Position numbers and translations under genes: made by a program. Of a stretch of DNA of 64,000 bases, positions 52,814 to 60,698 are shown piece by piece. The stretch comes from Paenibacillus sp. MMS20-IR301 (GTDB lineage: Bacteria > Bacillota > Bacilli > Paenibacillales > Paenibacillaceae). Each line of letters opens with the position of its first letter. Position 1 is the first letter of the stretch. Where the stretch lies: NCBI RefSeq assembly GCF_032302195.1, contig NZ_CP135275.1, positions 1,178,001 to 1,242,000 of the forward strand, given 5' to 3'. The notes beneath the pieces were generated by a model. It saw nothing but the letters and a program-made list of their open reading frames with translations, was not told where the DNA came from and made no database searches.

Positions 52814-52839
52814 GAGCGTCCTTTGCAGGACGTTCTTTT
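52814..52839 (+). terminator. Rho-independent terminator after HAD gene
   Basis: 8-bp stem GAGCGTCC / GGACGTTC (one G-T pair), 6-base loop, followed by TTTT. Confidence 0.85.
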
Positions 52840-52900
52840 CTTTTGCAAGAGGACAATAGTTAGTTATGAATGACGATTTTGCTTGAAAATAGTATGAATC

Positions 52901-52934
52901 ATCGAATATACTGTTTATATACGATATATACGAT
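52901..52934. promoter_or_regulatory. Candidate GntR operator before the YtrA-like gene
   Basis: ATCGAATATA-CTGTT-TATATACGAT (52901-52925) is an inverted repeat with 9 of 10 matching bases; ATATACGAT is also directly repeated (52917-52934). The site lies 18-51 bp before the regulator gene, so autoregulation of the whole operon is likely. Confidence 0.6.
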
Positions 52935-52951
52935 TAGGAAGGAGCAGCCGT

Positions 52952-53335
52952 ATGCATCTCTCCGTGTCACTAACCTCGGGAGAACCCATCTATTCGCAGG
53001 TGAAGGAGCAGATCAAGAATCAGATTCTGGCCGGGCAGCTCCGGGAAGGGGAACTGCTGCCGTCGATCCGCAATCTTGCCCAAAGCTTGAAAATCAGTGT
53101 AATTACGACCAAACGGGCGTATGACGATCTGGAGCAGGAAGGACTGGTTACATCCGTATCCGGCAAAGGCACCTTTGTAGCGGGCAACAATATTGAATCT
53201 ATCCGGGAGATTAAATACCGTGCACTCGAGGATCAGCTCCGTACAGCAATTGCTGAAGGCAGGAATATGGGTTTGACACGTACTGATTTTATGAATCTGG
53301 TTACAATTTTGTTCGGAGAGGAGCTGGAACCATGA
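52952..53335 (+). CDS. GntR-family regulator, YtrA subfamily
   Basis: A 127-residue short GntR protein: winged helix at residues 10-75 (PIYSQVKEQIKNQILAGQLREGELLPSIRNLAQSL) and only a two-helix C-terminal part (EDQLRTAIAEGRNMGLTRTDFMNLV), the YtrA type. These proteins repress ABC-transporter operons in response to cell-wall stress. GGAAGGAG precedes ATG. Overlaps the ATPase gene by four bases. Confidence 0.92.
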   Translation: MHLSVSLTSGEPIYSQVKEQIKNQILAGQLREGELLPSIRNLAQSLKISVITTKRAYDDLEQEGLVTSVSGKGTFVAGNNIESIREIKYRALEDQLRTAIAEGRNMGLTRTDFMNLVTILFGEELEP

Positions 53336-54186
53336 ATGTCATTGAGTTTCAGGGATTTTCTAAACGAAGTGGTGAATTTTCACTCGAGAATCTGAATTTT
53401 GCTGTTCCAAGCGGTTATATTACCGGGCTGATCGGCCCGAACGGTTCGGGAAAAACCACTTTAATCCGCTCTATTATGAACCTGATCCGGCCTGACCGGG
53501 GCGGGGTGCGGGTGTTCGGCCAGACTTATGCGGACCAGGAACGGGATATCAAGCGGCGGATTGGCTTTGTATATGATGAGGATTTCTTCTACAACCACTT
53601 AAGCCTGACTGAAATGGCGAAAATCATAGCGTCGTTCTACCCTACTTGGAATGAGCAGACCTTTAAGAAGACTCTTGATGATTTCCGGCTGCCTCCGCGG
53701 CGCTTAATCCGTGATTTGTCCAAAGGGATGAAAACCAAATTCGCTTTGGCGGCGGCACTCGCGCATGAGCCTGAACTGCTGATAATGGATGAGCCGACAT
53801 CCGGGCTTGATCCGGTGTTCCGGCGTGAGATTTTGACCATACTTAGTGAATATATACAGGAGGGAACACGGTCTGTACTTTTTTCCACCCATATCAGCAG
53901 CGATCTGGAACGGATTGCCGACTATATTGTGTATATCCGCCACGGCCAAGTGGAATTCTGCGGAACGAAAGAGGAGCTGACGGATTCATACCTGCTCCTG
54001 AAAGGACCAGCGGAGTGGCTGCGGACCTCGGGGCTGAACTATACGTTTTTGGATGTGGAGCACAATGAGCTGGGATTCGAGGGGCTGATTGCCCGCAGCA
54101 GCTATTCGGAAGAGGCGTTTGGCCCTCAGGTGAGGGTGGAGCAGCCGTCGCTGGATGACATTCTAGTCTACACAAGGAGGGGATAA
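53332..54186 (+). CDS. ABC transporter ATP-binding protein, YtrB-like
   Basis: A 284-residue ATPase: Walker A GPNGSGKTT, a long Q loop region GFVYDEDFFYNHLS, signature LSKGMKTKFAL (a KGM variant of SGGQ typical of this group), Walker B LLIMDEPTSGLDP and H loop STHISSDLERIADYIVYI. The gene follows a YtrA-type regulator, so this is the same kind of stress-responsive transporter. The C-terminal 70 residues carry an extra regulatory beta domain. Confidence 0.92.
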   Translation: MNVIEFQGFSKRSGEFSLENLNFAVPSGYITGLIGPNGSGKTTLIRSIMNLIRPDRGGVRVFGQTYADQERDIKRRIGFVYDEDFFYNHLSLTEMAKIIASFYPTWNEQTFKKTLDDFRLPPRRLIRDLSKGMKTKFALAAALAHEPELLIMDEPTSGLDPVFRREILTILSEYIQEGTRSVLFSTHISSDLERIADYIVYIRHGQVEFCGTKEELTDSYLLLKGPAEWLRTSGLNYTFLDVEHNELGFEGLIARSSYSEEAFGPQVRVEQPSLDDILVYTRRG

Positions 54187-54189
54187 CAG

Positions 54190-54843
54190 ATGCTGCAGCT
54201 GCTCATTAAGGATATCCGGATTCAAAAAAAGTTCATTTTGCTGGGCTTTGTGTTTATCGGAGTTTTCTTCTTCATTCTCGGTGCCTTTGAAGGCATGCCG
54301 CTGACGGTTCCCGCTGCTATATTAAGTCATTTCTTAATCGTGGTCGCGAGTAAATCGGATGAGAAAAATAACAACGGCCGTATGCTGGCTTCGTTCCCTT
54401 TGCGCAGAATTGATATTGTGACCGCCAAATATGCAGGAGTTGTGATGTTCATTAGCCTATCCTTTCTGCTGACATTATTATGGCGCGGATTAGCCGGGCT
54501 CGTTCTGCCAGTACAGGAAATGCCCTGGTTCAGTCTGCAGTCCGTCATTCTGACTCTTGCGGTTCTGCTTGTGTTCTATGCGATCTATTTCCCGCTGTTC
54601 TTTGCCACAGGCCCCCGCCTTGTCCAGGTGCTTGACTTAATTGTAATTATGTCGGTCGGCGGGGCCCTTGTCATAGCTATAAGGGTTATGGAATGGCTCG
54701 ATATCCCTGTTGGCAACTTTCTTCATAATTGGCTTACCTCAGATTACTTAACAGGAATGTTCTGGCTGCTCGGGGCCAGTTTACTTCTGATCATCCTGTC
54801 ATGGTGTGTATCGTTGTTCGTGTATACGAACAGAAGTGTGTAG
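54190..54843 (+). CDS. ABC-2 type permease
   Basis: A 217-residue permease with six helices; the cytoplasmic segment SKSDEKNNNGRMLASFPLRRIDIV between helices 2 and 3 is the ABC-2 coupling element of the ABC2_membrane_5 group. Ribosome site AGGAGGGG. It completes the three-gene operon with the preceding ATPase. Transported substrate unknown; YtrA-type systems often affect cell-wall or antibiotic tolerance. Confidence 0.88.
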   Translation: MLQLLIKDIRIQKKFILLGFVFIGVFFFILGAFEGMPLTVPAAILSHFLIVVASKSDEKNNNGRMLASFPLRRIDIVTAKYAGVVMFISLSFLLTLLWRGLAGLVLPVQEMPWFSLQSVILTLAVLLVFYAIYFPLFFATGPRLVQVLDLIVIMSVGGALVIAIRVMEWLDIPVGNFLHNWLTSDYLTGMFWLLGASLLLIILSWCVSLFVYTNRSV

Positions 54844-54868
54844 TTCACCGCTAGTGCAATTATGATTC

Positions 54869-55147
54869 TCAGAGAAAGTAGCCCGTATATATGGCCAGTG
54901 AAATCACACACCGCACCGCTACATGCGGCACCCGGATAAATCCTTGCAGCACATAACCGTTACACAGAGCACAGCCCAAGAGCATAATCAGTCCAAACGG
55001 GAGTAAAAGCGGGTAAAGCAGCGTGCAGAGCAGTGCTAATGAGCCAAGCAGGTTAGCAGCGGTAAGCGGAATTCCAAGCTTGCTGGACTTAAGTATTGCT
55101 GCAGCACCCATAAGCATGGCATACAGTACAATTAGGATATAAATCAT
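54869..55147 (-). CDS. Small membrane protein of unknown function
   Basis: A 92-residue protein with about three to four helices. ATG 55147 is chosen with GAGGAGG six bases before. Divergent from the MerR gene; the palindrome between them suggests that it may be the MerR target. No family recognised. Confidence 0.7.
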   Translation of the reverse strand: MIYILIVLYAMLMGAAAILKSSKLGIPLTAANLLGSLALLCTLLYPLLLPFGLIMLLGCALCNGYVLQGFIRVPHVAVRCVISLAIYTGYFL

Positions 55148-55187
55148 CTTCTTCCTCCTCACAGTGGGATATAATCAGATTTAATCA

Positions 55188-55205
55188 CATGGGGTTAACC
55201 CCATG
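55188..55205. promoter_or_regulatory. Perfect 18-bp palindrome, candidate MerR operator
   Basis: CATGGGGTTAACCCCATG is perfectly symmetric and lies in the 74-bp gap between the divergent membrane-protein and MerR genes. MerR proteins bind such long palindromes inside promoters. Confidence 0.7.
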
Positions 55206-55221
55206 GCAAGGGGGCGGGCGG

Positions 55222-55584
55222 ATGCAAATTGGCGGATTTGTGAGTGAGATGGGAACGACAGCGGATACCGTGCGTTACTATATGGAGCTGCATTTACTGA
55301 AGCCGGCGCTTGTGCGGGGCCGCTACTTCTTCGCTGAGAAGGAAGTTATGGATTTCCGGGCGGTTACGCAGCTGAAGCAATGGGGACTGGCAATGAAGGA
55401 GATTCAGCGTCTGTTCGGATATAAGGCGGAATCCGGCTGCGGCACAGCTGACCTCCTGGCCTTCGCCCGCACTGTGCTGCTTGAACGGCTGCAGGCAATT
55501 GATGCCCGTGCAGCGGAGCTTGATAGGCAGAGGACTCAGGTGCTGGAGAATCTCGCTGAGATAGAAGAACTGATTACAAAATGA
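55222..55584 (+). CDS. MerR-family regulator
   Basis: A 120-residue MerR protein: HTH (IGGFVSEMGTTADTVRYYMELHLLKPA, with the usual TVRYYE changed to TVRYYME), a wing and a C-terminal coiled coil (ERLQAIDARAAELDRQRTQVLENLAEIEEL). No metal-binding cysteine pair at the C terminus; Cys residues in ESGCGT are mid-protein. ATG 55222 is preceded by a purine-rich GGGGGCGGG; an upstream in-frame ATG at 55189 is within the palindrome. Target may be the divergent small membrane protein. Confidence 0.85.
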   Translation: MQIGGFVSEMGTTADTVRYYMELHLLKPALVRGRYFFAEKEVMDFRAVTQLKQWGLAMKEIQRLFGYKAESGCGTADLLAFARTVLLERLQAIDARAAELDRQRTQVLENLAEIEELITK

Positions 55585-55658
55585 AGTGATATTGAGCAGG
55601 AAGTGCTGTATTATTAAAAGTTGTTAATGTACATGTTTTTAATTTAGGAGGGGTATTC

Positions 55659-56474
55659 CTGAGCGTCTCAACACGAATCGGCATCGATGCCGGCGGAACA
55701 TTAATTAAGATTGCATACATAAAGGATGGTCAGCTTGAGCTCCGCAAATTTCCGTCTGTGAAACTGACTGATATAGCAGCCTGGATCAGCGGGCATTTCA
55801 CTGAGGTGGAGCTCTGTGTGACAGGCGGAAAAAGCGATCTGCTGCAGAAGCTGTTAGATCAGAAGGTCCAGCAGATTGTCGAGTTCGAGGCAACCTGCAG
55901 AGGCGTGCTTCATTTGCTGCAGGGCAAGGAGCAGATGCCGGAGGAGCATGTGCTGACCAACGTAGGAACGGGAACTTCCATACATATTGTGACCAAGGAT
56001 GAGCATTTCCGGATCGGCGGGACCGGGGTCGGGGGCGGAACACTGCTTGGGTTGTCCAGGCTGCTTGCGGAGGTAGGCGACTACGATGATATTATCCGGT
56101 TAGCGCCGCAAGGCTCCCGTGAGCACATCGACCTGAAGGTCAGCCAGATCTATGAGGGCTCCGTACCACCTATTTCCGGGGATTTGACTGCCAGTAATTT
56201 CGGCAACCTGGCCCATGATCCGGTTAATCTGAACCCGCCGGACTATCTGGCATCTGTAATCGGACTGGTCGGAGAGACGGTAACTACAGTGAGTGTTCAT
56301 GCGGCTATGCAGCACGGGCTCTCGACGATCGTCTATATCGGTTCTTCTTTTATCGGCAATGAAATGCTGAGAAAAGTGGTTGCCGATTATACGATTTTAC
56401 GGGGAGCAGTACCGGTGCTGCTGGATAACGGAGAGTACAGCGGAGCCATTGGAGCGCTGCTGTCGATTGAGTAA
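55659..56474 (+). CDS. coaW: Type II pantothenate kinase, apparently with a CTG start
   Basis: A 271-residue enzyme of the type II pantothenate kinase family (CoaW), which phosphorylates pantothenate in the first step of coenzyme A synthesis. The ATP-binding motif IGIDAGGTLIKIAY is at residues 7-20, VEFEATCRG supplies the catalytic Glu, and GGTGVGGGTLLGLS forms the second glycine-rich loop. The frame that contains the ATP motif has no ATG, GTG or TTG near the ribosome site; AGGAGGGG is followed by CTG at 55659. The first GTG in frame (55758) would delete the ATP motif. Length then fits S. aureus CoaW (267). Confidence 0.88.
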   Translation: MSVSTRIGIDAGGTLIKIAYIKDGQLELRKFPSVKLTDIAAWISGHFTEVELCVTGGKSDLLQKLLDQKVQQIVEFEATCRGVLHLLQGKEQMPEEHVLTNVGTGTSIHIVTKDEHFRIGGTGVGGGTLLGLSRLLAEVGDYDDIIRLAPQGSREHIDLKVSQIYEGSVPPISGDLTASNFGNLAHDPVNLNPPDYLASVIGLVGETVTTVSVHAAMQHGLSTIVYIGSSFIGNEMLRKVVADYTILRGAVPVLLDNGEYSGAIGALLSIE

Positions 56475-56521
56475 AGAAGGGATCTGGCAGGCTGGCAAAG
56501 CCTGTACCAGTTCCGGTTAAA

Positions 56522-56550
56522 CAAGCCCGTGAGATATGCTCACGGGCTTG
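56522..56550. terminator. Bidirectional terminator between coaW and GNAT genes
   Basis: Perfect 12-bp stem CAAGCCCGTGAG / CTCACGGGCTTG with a 5-base loop, between two convergent genes. Confidence 0.88.
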
Positions 56551-56564
56551 CTTAATGTGCCGTA

Positions 56565-57074
56565 TTATCGGATCAGCTTCATACACACCTGCGGTTCTTC
56601 ATCCACCGGTCTGCAGGGGGGACAGGCCGCGAATCCGAATTTGCGGACACTGGCCAGCGAAGCCTCATTCTGCGGATGGGTCAGGATATAGATGCATTCG
56701 ACCCTAAGCTGCCCGAAGCAGATCCGGATGAGAGCGGGCAGGGCTTCCGACATATACCCCATCTGCCAGTAGTCCTTCCATATATCGTAGCCAAGCTCGA
56801 CCTGCTTAAGCTCACGGTCCCAGTAATGGTAACCGCATGTCCCGATGAATTCACCGGTTACTTTGTCGAACATGCCGTAGCGGAGATGGTCTTGTCCTTC
56901 CGGATTCCGGTAATGCCCGATAATGGCCAAGGCTTCTTCCTGGTCGCAGGGAGGCTCACTGAAATATTTGCACATATCCGGGTCGGAAAATTGCCTGTGT
57001 ACAGCTTCAGCATCCTCTGGCCGCAGCAGGCGGAAGTGCAGGCGCGCAGTCTCAAACGGATCAGATAAACTCAT
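56565..57074 (-). CDS. GNAT-family acetyltransferase, RimJ-like
   Basis: A 169-residue enzyme of the Acetyltransf_3 group. Strand FETARLHFRLLRPEDAEAVHR, the core strand ELKQVELGYDIWKDYWQMGYMSEAL and the C-terminal NEASLASVRKFGF motif all fit ribosomal-protein-type N-acetyltransferases. ATG 57074 has GAGGTG upstream; an in-frame GTG nine bases earlier overlaps it. Substrate unknown. Confidence 0.88.
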   Translation of the reverse strand: MSLSDPFETARLHFRLLRPEDAEAVHRQFSDPDMCKYFSEPPCDQEEALAIIGHYRNPEGQDHLRYGMFDKVTGEFIGTCGYHYWDRELKQVELGYDIWKDYWQMGYMSEALPALIRICFGQLRVECIYILTHPQNEASLASVRKFGFAACPPCRPVDEEPQVCMKLIR

Positions 57075-57250
57075 ACTGCTCACCTCAATAATAAGAATAT
57101 TTTATTAGAATCATCGTGCTAAGTGCCTAATTGTACTCATTCTTCATCACTATATTCCCTCGGTTATCAGTTGTCTATGAGCATTTTGTACATAGAAACC
57201 TCACATATTGCGTAATAAGTAGGCCTGAAGAGTCATATATCACAGATAGT

Positions 57251-57272
57251 GGAAAACGTTTGCAATTATAAT
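57251..57272 (+). promoter_or_regulatory. cre-like site next to a -10 box before a small membrane-protein gene
   Basis: GGAAAACGTTTGCA (57251-57264) differs from the CcpA consensus only at the first base. It is followed by TATAAT (57267-57272), so binding would overlap the promoter. The matching -35 box is poor. Confidence 0.4.
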
Positions 57273-57327
57273 GTAAGCGTTATCTCTTGATGGGTATACA
57301 TTATTGCGCAATGGGAGGGAGAAAAGG

Positions 57328-57687
57328 TTGAGTTTACACAAAGTTTCCTTTAATCTGATTGTGTTCATGGCGTTAGGCATTCAATATGCATTGATGCATC
57401 TTTTTTCGGCAGGCGAAGTCATCGTTATTTCCACCGGTGAGCTTATTATTTATATGTTGTTTACCTTCGCGGGCCTGGGCAGGTTTTTTCAGCGGCGCAG
57501 AGATGTGCTTAAGGAGCAGGGCTGCGGATATACAGGACTTTTCTTCAGTGTGTTATGGACAGTGTCCTTGTGTTCACAGTTCCGCAAAGAGAGCTACCCG
57601 GAGGCACTGACCATTATCAATTCGCTCGGAGTGTCTGCTGCCGGCCTGGTGCTGTTAACTGAGATTATTGTGTTGTTTAAGGCATAA
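57328..57687 (+). CDS. Small membrane protein of unknown function
   Basis: A 119-residue protein with three to four helices (about 7-25, 30-47, 62-80 and 92-118). TTG 57328 is taken as the start, nine bases behind GGAGGG; an in-frame TTG at 57304 lies before the ribosome site. No family recognised. A cre-like sequence and a TATAAT box precede it, and a strong terminator follows. Confidence 0.7.
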   Translation: MSLHKVSFNLIVFMALGIQYALMHLFSAGEVIVISTGELIIYMLFTFAGLGRFFQRRRDVLKEQGCGYTGLFFSVLWTVSLCSQFRKESYPEALTIINSLGVSAAGLVLLTEIIVLFKA

Positions 57688-57709
57688 TTAATTCAAATAT
57701 ATAAAAAAG

Positions 57710-57755
57710 CACCTGTCAATCCGGGATTGGGATTCCCGATGACAGGTGTTTTTTT
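57710..57755 (+). terminator. Rho-independent terminator
   Basis: Outer stem CACCTGTCA / TGACAGGTG with inner TCCGGGAT/ATTCCCGA-like stem and seven T residues. Confidence 0.95.
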
Positions 57756-57954
57756 ATTCTAAAATCCGGATAACAGTGAAAAAGTGGCTTAAGCGGCGTG
57801 GAGCGATATTTATGCAAGTCCGGAGAGCACAGAAGCAGATTAATAGATGGATAAATAACACTTGCTGCAAGAACGAAGGAGGAAAGATTAAACAGCAAGT
57901 GGAAAAAGAGCACTTAATATTAGGGAAACAGGCTAAAGTAAGCGAAATGGACGG

Positions 57955-58162
57955 AATTAAGATACGTTTGTCCACTTAAATGTCTCAAAGGACCAAAAAA
58001 GGCGAATTTAAGATACGTTTATCCACTCGCATTGCATTAACCCTAACATGAAATCTATATATACCTATTTATTGGTTTTAAAGAATATTTTTACATCCAC
58101 TTCTTCTCTCAAAAGTTAAAAAGAGTAGGAGGGAATAGATGTAAGACGCGTTTGTCAATTAA
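57955..58162 (+). repeat. Short direct repeats left of the IS4-type element
   Basis: Region 57757-58181 has no convincing gene. It contains units of the form AAGATACGTTTGTCCACTTA at 57955-57980 and 58004-58027 (GATACG motifs 51 bp apart), and a weaker relative at 58141-58162 which forms the left edge of the IS. A fourth unit lies right of the IS at 59501-59519. All share the same orientation. Function unknown. Confidence 0.65.
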
Positions 58163-59431
58163 ATCCATATTTGCGTTCGAATTACTTTTTGCTCGGCCGT
58201 AGCTTGCCTACCGTCGTTCGTAGAATTTTTGGTTTTGGACGGACGCCCGTGGGTTTCCCTTTGGACGATTTTCGCGGACGTAACACCTCTTGCTCCAATG
58301 CAGACCACGGCAGATAGAGATACACCCGCATCAGTTTAAGCAACTGCCAAGGCGTTAGCTTCCGGGCGAAAGAAGCATTGGCCTCCTGCACCAGAAGCGC
58401 CGTAATTAAGACCAGGAACAACTGATTCCAGATCGCCTGCGGTTTGTAGCTATGCACGTGCACGGCTCGCAAATGCTGCTTCATCCATTTAAAAAACAAC
58501 TCAATGAGCCAACGGTTTTTGTAAATCTGTGCGATCTCTTCCGCCGATACCTCCCAGATGGAAGTGACAAGCCGGTAGAGGCGCCCTTTTTCATCCAGAA
58601 ATTCAATGAGGCGTAAGGTTTTCTTGTCCGCCCGATCCGCACGGCCCATGTGGACCTTGGCGTCCCGAAGGATTCGGCTTCCGGCAGGCACCGTAGATTC
58701 TTCAAGGACAGTGGTGTATGCCCGGTCCCGCAGACGCATCACAAATCGAATCCCTTGGGTACTCCACGCCTCCATCTTTTTGTAGTCATCGTACCCCCGG
58801 TCCATGACATAAGTCGTGTCCGAAGGAATGACCAATTCTACGGCACACGCTCGATCTCCGACATTGGCAGTCGTGGGAACCATAGCATCGGGAAACACGG
58901 TGTCGGGCGAGGCCACAACCAGACGAAGATGCATTTTGACGCTGCTGGCCTTACGAGTCACCTGTGCCCAATTCCCCAAATTCAGGGGTAACGAAATGGT
59001 GGAAGCATCTACAATGCTCAGTTTACCAATGGTTTTGGAAATCCCACTTAACGATGCTGTCCGCTCTTTGGCCCGCAGAGCCAGTTGCTGAAAAAGCCAC
59101 TCGAGCAGTTCGGTAGGCAGACGATCTAAGGAACGGGATAACTGAGAGCCGCTAATACTTTCCAAATGAAACAAACGCTGCAGTTCGGTTTGTGCACGGA
59201 TTTGAGCTTCGATTTCGCTGTAAGAACCCCATCGATTCAACTGGGCGGAAACAAAAATCAAGATACTTTTCATCACAGTTAGCTTTTTAGTGTAGTAATC
59301 GAACACGGTGGGGTCTAGAGCATTGACCGGAAGTAAAGATAAGAATTGACGTATGACTGAATTTGCTTTAACGTTATCCATTGAGAGCTCCTTTGTAAGG
59401 GGGTATGGACAACGCGCCTACCTTCTTACAT
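58139..59431 (-). mobile_element. IS4-family insertion sequence
   Basis: The transposase gene is flanked by ATGTAAGA at 58139-58146 and its inverse TCTTACAT at 59424-59431; beyond eight perfect bases the ends diverge, but a second conserved block (CGCGTT) follows in both arms. That gives an element of about 1293 bp, close to IS4-family size. The boundary is a proposal: no convincing target duplication was found beyond TAG on both sides. Confidence 0.6.
58182..59381 (-). CDS. IS4-family transposase
   Basis: A 399-residue DDE transposase with intact reading frame. The first catalytic Asp is in KLSIVDASTISL, the second in YVMDRGYDDY and the Glu in the IS4 signature Y-x2-R-x3-E-x6-K (YKNRWLIELFFKWMKQHL). 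The N-terminal DUF4372-like domain and the basic C-terminal tail (KPTGVRPKPK) are present. The element may still move. It lies in a gene-free, repeat-rich zone. Confidence 0.95.
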   Translation of the reverse strand: MDNVKANSVIRQFLSLLPVNALDPTVFDYYTKKLTVMKSILIFVSAQLNRWGSYSEIEAQIRAQTELQRLFHLESISGSQLSRSLDRLPTELLEWLFQQLALRAKERTASLSGISKTIGKLSIVDASTISLPLNLGNWAQVTRKASSVKMHLRLVVASPDTVFPDAMVPTTANVGDRACAVELVIPSDTTYVMDRGYDDYKKMEAWSTQGIRFVMRLRDRAYTTVLEESTVPAGSRILRDAKVHMGRADRADKKTLRLIEFLDEKGRLYRLVTSIWEVSAEEIAQIYKNRWLIELFFKWMKQHLRAVHVHSYKPQAIWNQLFLVLITALLVQEANASFARKLTPWQLLKLMRVYLYLPWSALEQEVLRPRKSSKGKPTGVRPKPKILRTTVGKLRPSKK

Positions 59432-59500
59432 TAGAGTTTTTTTCTGTTTCTGGACAGGTAGTTTATTCCATTCGGATAATGTTAGCTTTTATGCAACGCT

Positions 59501-59519
59501 AGTGACGTTTATCCACTTA
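59501..59519 (+). repeat. Short direct repeat right of the IS4-type element
   Basis: AGTGACGTTTATCCACTTA resembles the units left of the element (CGTTTATCCACT is shared with 58004-58027). The remaining part of the gap 59432-60015 holds the 55-bp repeat, and the GntR promoter and operator; nothing else was recognised. Confidence 0.6.
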
Positions 59520-59654
59520 TTTCCTTCAACAGAGGCCAAACTCAGCATTTAACTAGCAGCTGCTAAACAGAAGGATCTTCGCCGTGAGGAATAGTAACGA
59601 GTAAGTTAATCCACCGCAAGCAGCGAAGTCCACCCGGAGGGCGATTTTGTTCAT

Positions 59655-59709
59655 ATATAAGAATTTATATGTTTCATACGATAGCTTATCCTTCTATTTC
59701 TCGCTGAAA
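59655..59709 (+). repeat. 55-bp dispersed repeat, copy 2
   Basis: Second copy of the repeat at 34259-34313, same orientation, four differences in 55 bases. It again lies near an IS element (about 220 bp right of the IS4-type one) but here is followed by unrelated sequence after GCTGAAA. Confidence 0.85.
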
Positions 59710-59868
59710 TACCCCTCAGAAAGCTGCTTCAAATGGTCAAATATCCGGTTATTAGCCCAAACATGAAACTCGTACAGCGGATAAGGTTGTTGCGCTCCTG
59801 TTAAGGCTGCAGGGAGCGCTTACAATTGACAGACTGGTGTCTATTTATTATTCACCCATAAATCATAC

Positions 59869-59897
59869 TTGACTAGTGAGATTAATAGGATTATAGT
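59869..59897 (+). promoter_or_regulatory. Promoter of the GntR-M20-MetNI operon
   Basis: TTGACT (59869-59874), exactly 17 bp, TATAGT (59892-59897). Predicted start near 59904, giving a leader of about 110 bases. Confidence 0.8.
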
Positions 59898-59948
59898 ATG
59901 AAAAAAGCTTGATCAACCGCGAAAGATTTCCAATACTAATCTTTCATA

Positions 59949-59966
59949 ATAATTGTATACAATTAT
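59949..59966. promoter_or_regulatory. Perfect 18-bp palindrome, FCD-GntR operator
   Basis: ATAATTGTATACAATTAT is perfectly symmetric and contains the core TTGTATACAA, typical of FadR/FCD-type GntR operators. It lies downstream of the promoter and 50 bp before the regulator gene, so binding would block elongation. Confidence 0.8.
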
Positions 59967-60015
59967 ACAGTTATTCAGGCGACCCGCAATATAAAGGCGA
60001 GGAGCAATCATACAT

Positions 60016-60678
60016 ATGGAAATGCGTTCAAGAAGATTGTCAAAGGATAATACCTACTACACACTCAAGCAAAAAATAATAGACAGTGAGCTGGAGCCGG
60101 ACCAGGCGGTGAATGAAGAGAATTTGGCGGCATTACTCGGCGTTAGCCGGACCCCATTAAGAGAGGCTATCCAGCGGCTGGAGAATGAGGATTTTCTTGT
60201 GCGTCAGCCCAACGGCAGGCTGCGAGTAGCTCCGCTGAGTATCAAAGAGGTCGAAGAAATCTTCCAGATCCGCAGCATGCTGGAAGGCCACATTGCCAGA
60301 AGTGCAGCGAGGAATGCTACAGCCAAGGATATTCAGCGGTTAACTCAGATTCTCGAACGGCTGAAGCACTCCTTCCAATTGGGTGACAGTCATGATGTGG
60401 TGTCCTACGGGTTTGAATTCCATGATTATTTGTCGGAAATAAGCGGGCTGAAGACCTTCGAGAAAGTGCTTAATCAATTAAGAGACCGATCACTCCGTTA
60501 TTGCCGCTATGTCTCCTTGCATGGTGACTGGAACACACAGGCGGATGAAGAGCACTATGCGATTCTGCAGATGATCGCTGAGCGGGATGAAGAGGGTGCG
60601 GAAAGCTCAATGCGCGAGCATATCTTAAGCAGCTTGTCTACAGCACTTGAGCGGATTAAAGGGATTGGGCAACAGTAA
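60016..60678 (+). CDS. GntR-family regulator, FCD (FadR) subfamily
   Basis: A 220-residue regulator. Winged helix at about residues 12-75 (YYTLKQKIIDSELEPDQAVNEENLAALLGVSRTPLREAIQRL) and an FCD all-helical effector domain at about 80-215 (EIFQIRSMLEGHIARSAA, then a metal/ligand-site His in EFHDYL). GAGGAG is 12-13 bases before ATG, with a second ATG six bases later. It probably represses its own operon through the palindrome at 59949-59966. The inducer is likely the compound handled by the downstream amidohydrolase. Confidence 0.92.
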   Translation: MEMRSRRLSKDNTYYTLKQKIIDSELEPDQAVNEENLAALLGVSRTPLREAIQRLENEDFLVRQPNGRLRVAPLSIKEVEEIFQIRSMLEGHIARSAARNATAKDIQRLTQILERLKHSFQLGDSHDVVSYGFEFHDYLSEISGLKTFEKVLNQLRDRSLRYCRYVSLHGDWNTQADEEHYAILQMIAERDEEGAESSMREHILSSLSTALERIKGIGQQ

Positions 60679-60698
60679 GGAAGGGAGCGTACACAATA

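Noticed and set aside
57746..57979. A 77-residue plus-strand gene
   Set aside because: It begins inside the terminator hairpin, has no ribosome site at its first codon and runs into the short repeats; coding is unlikely.
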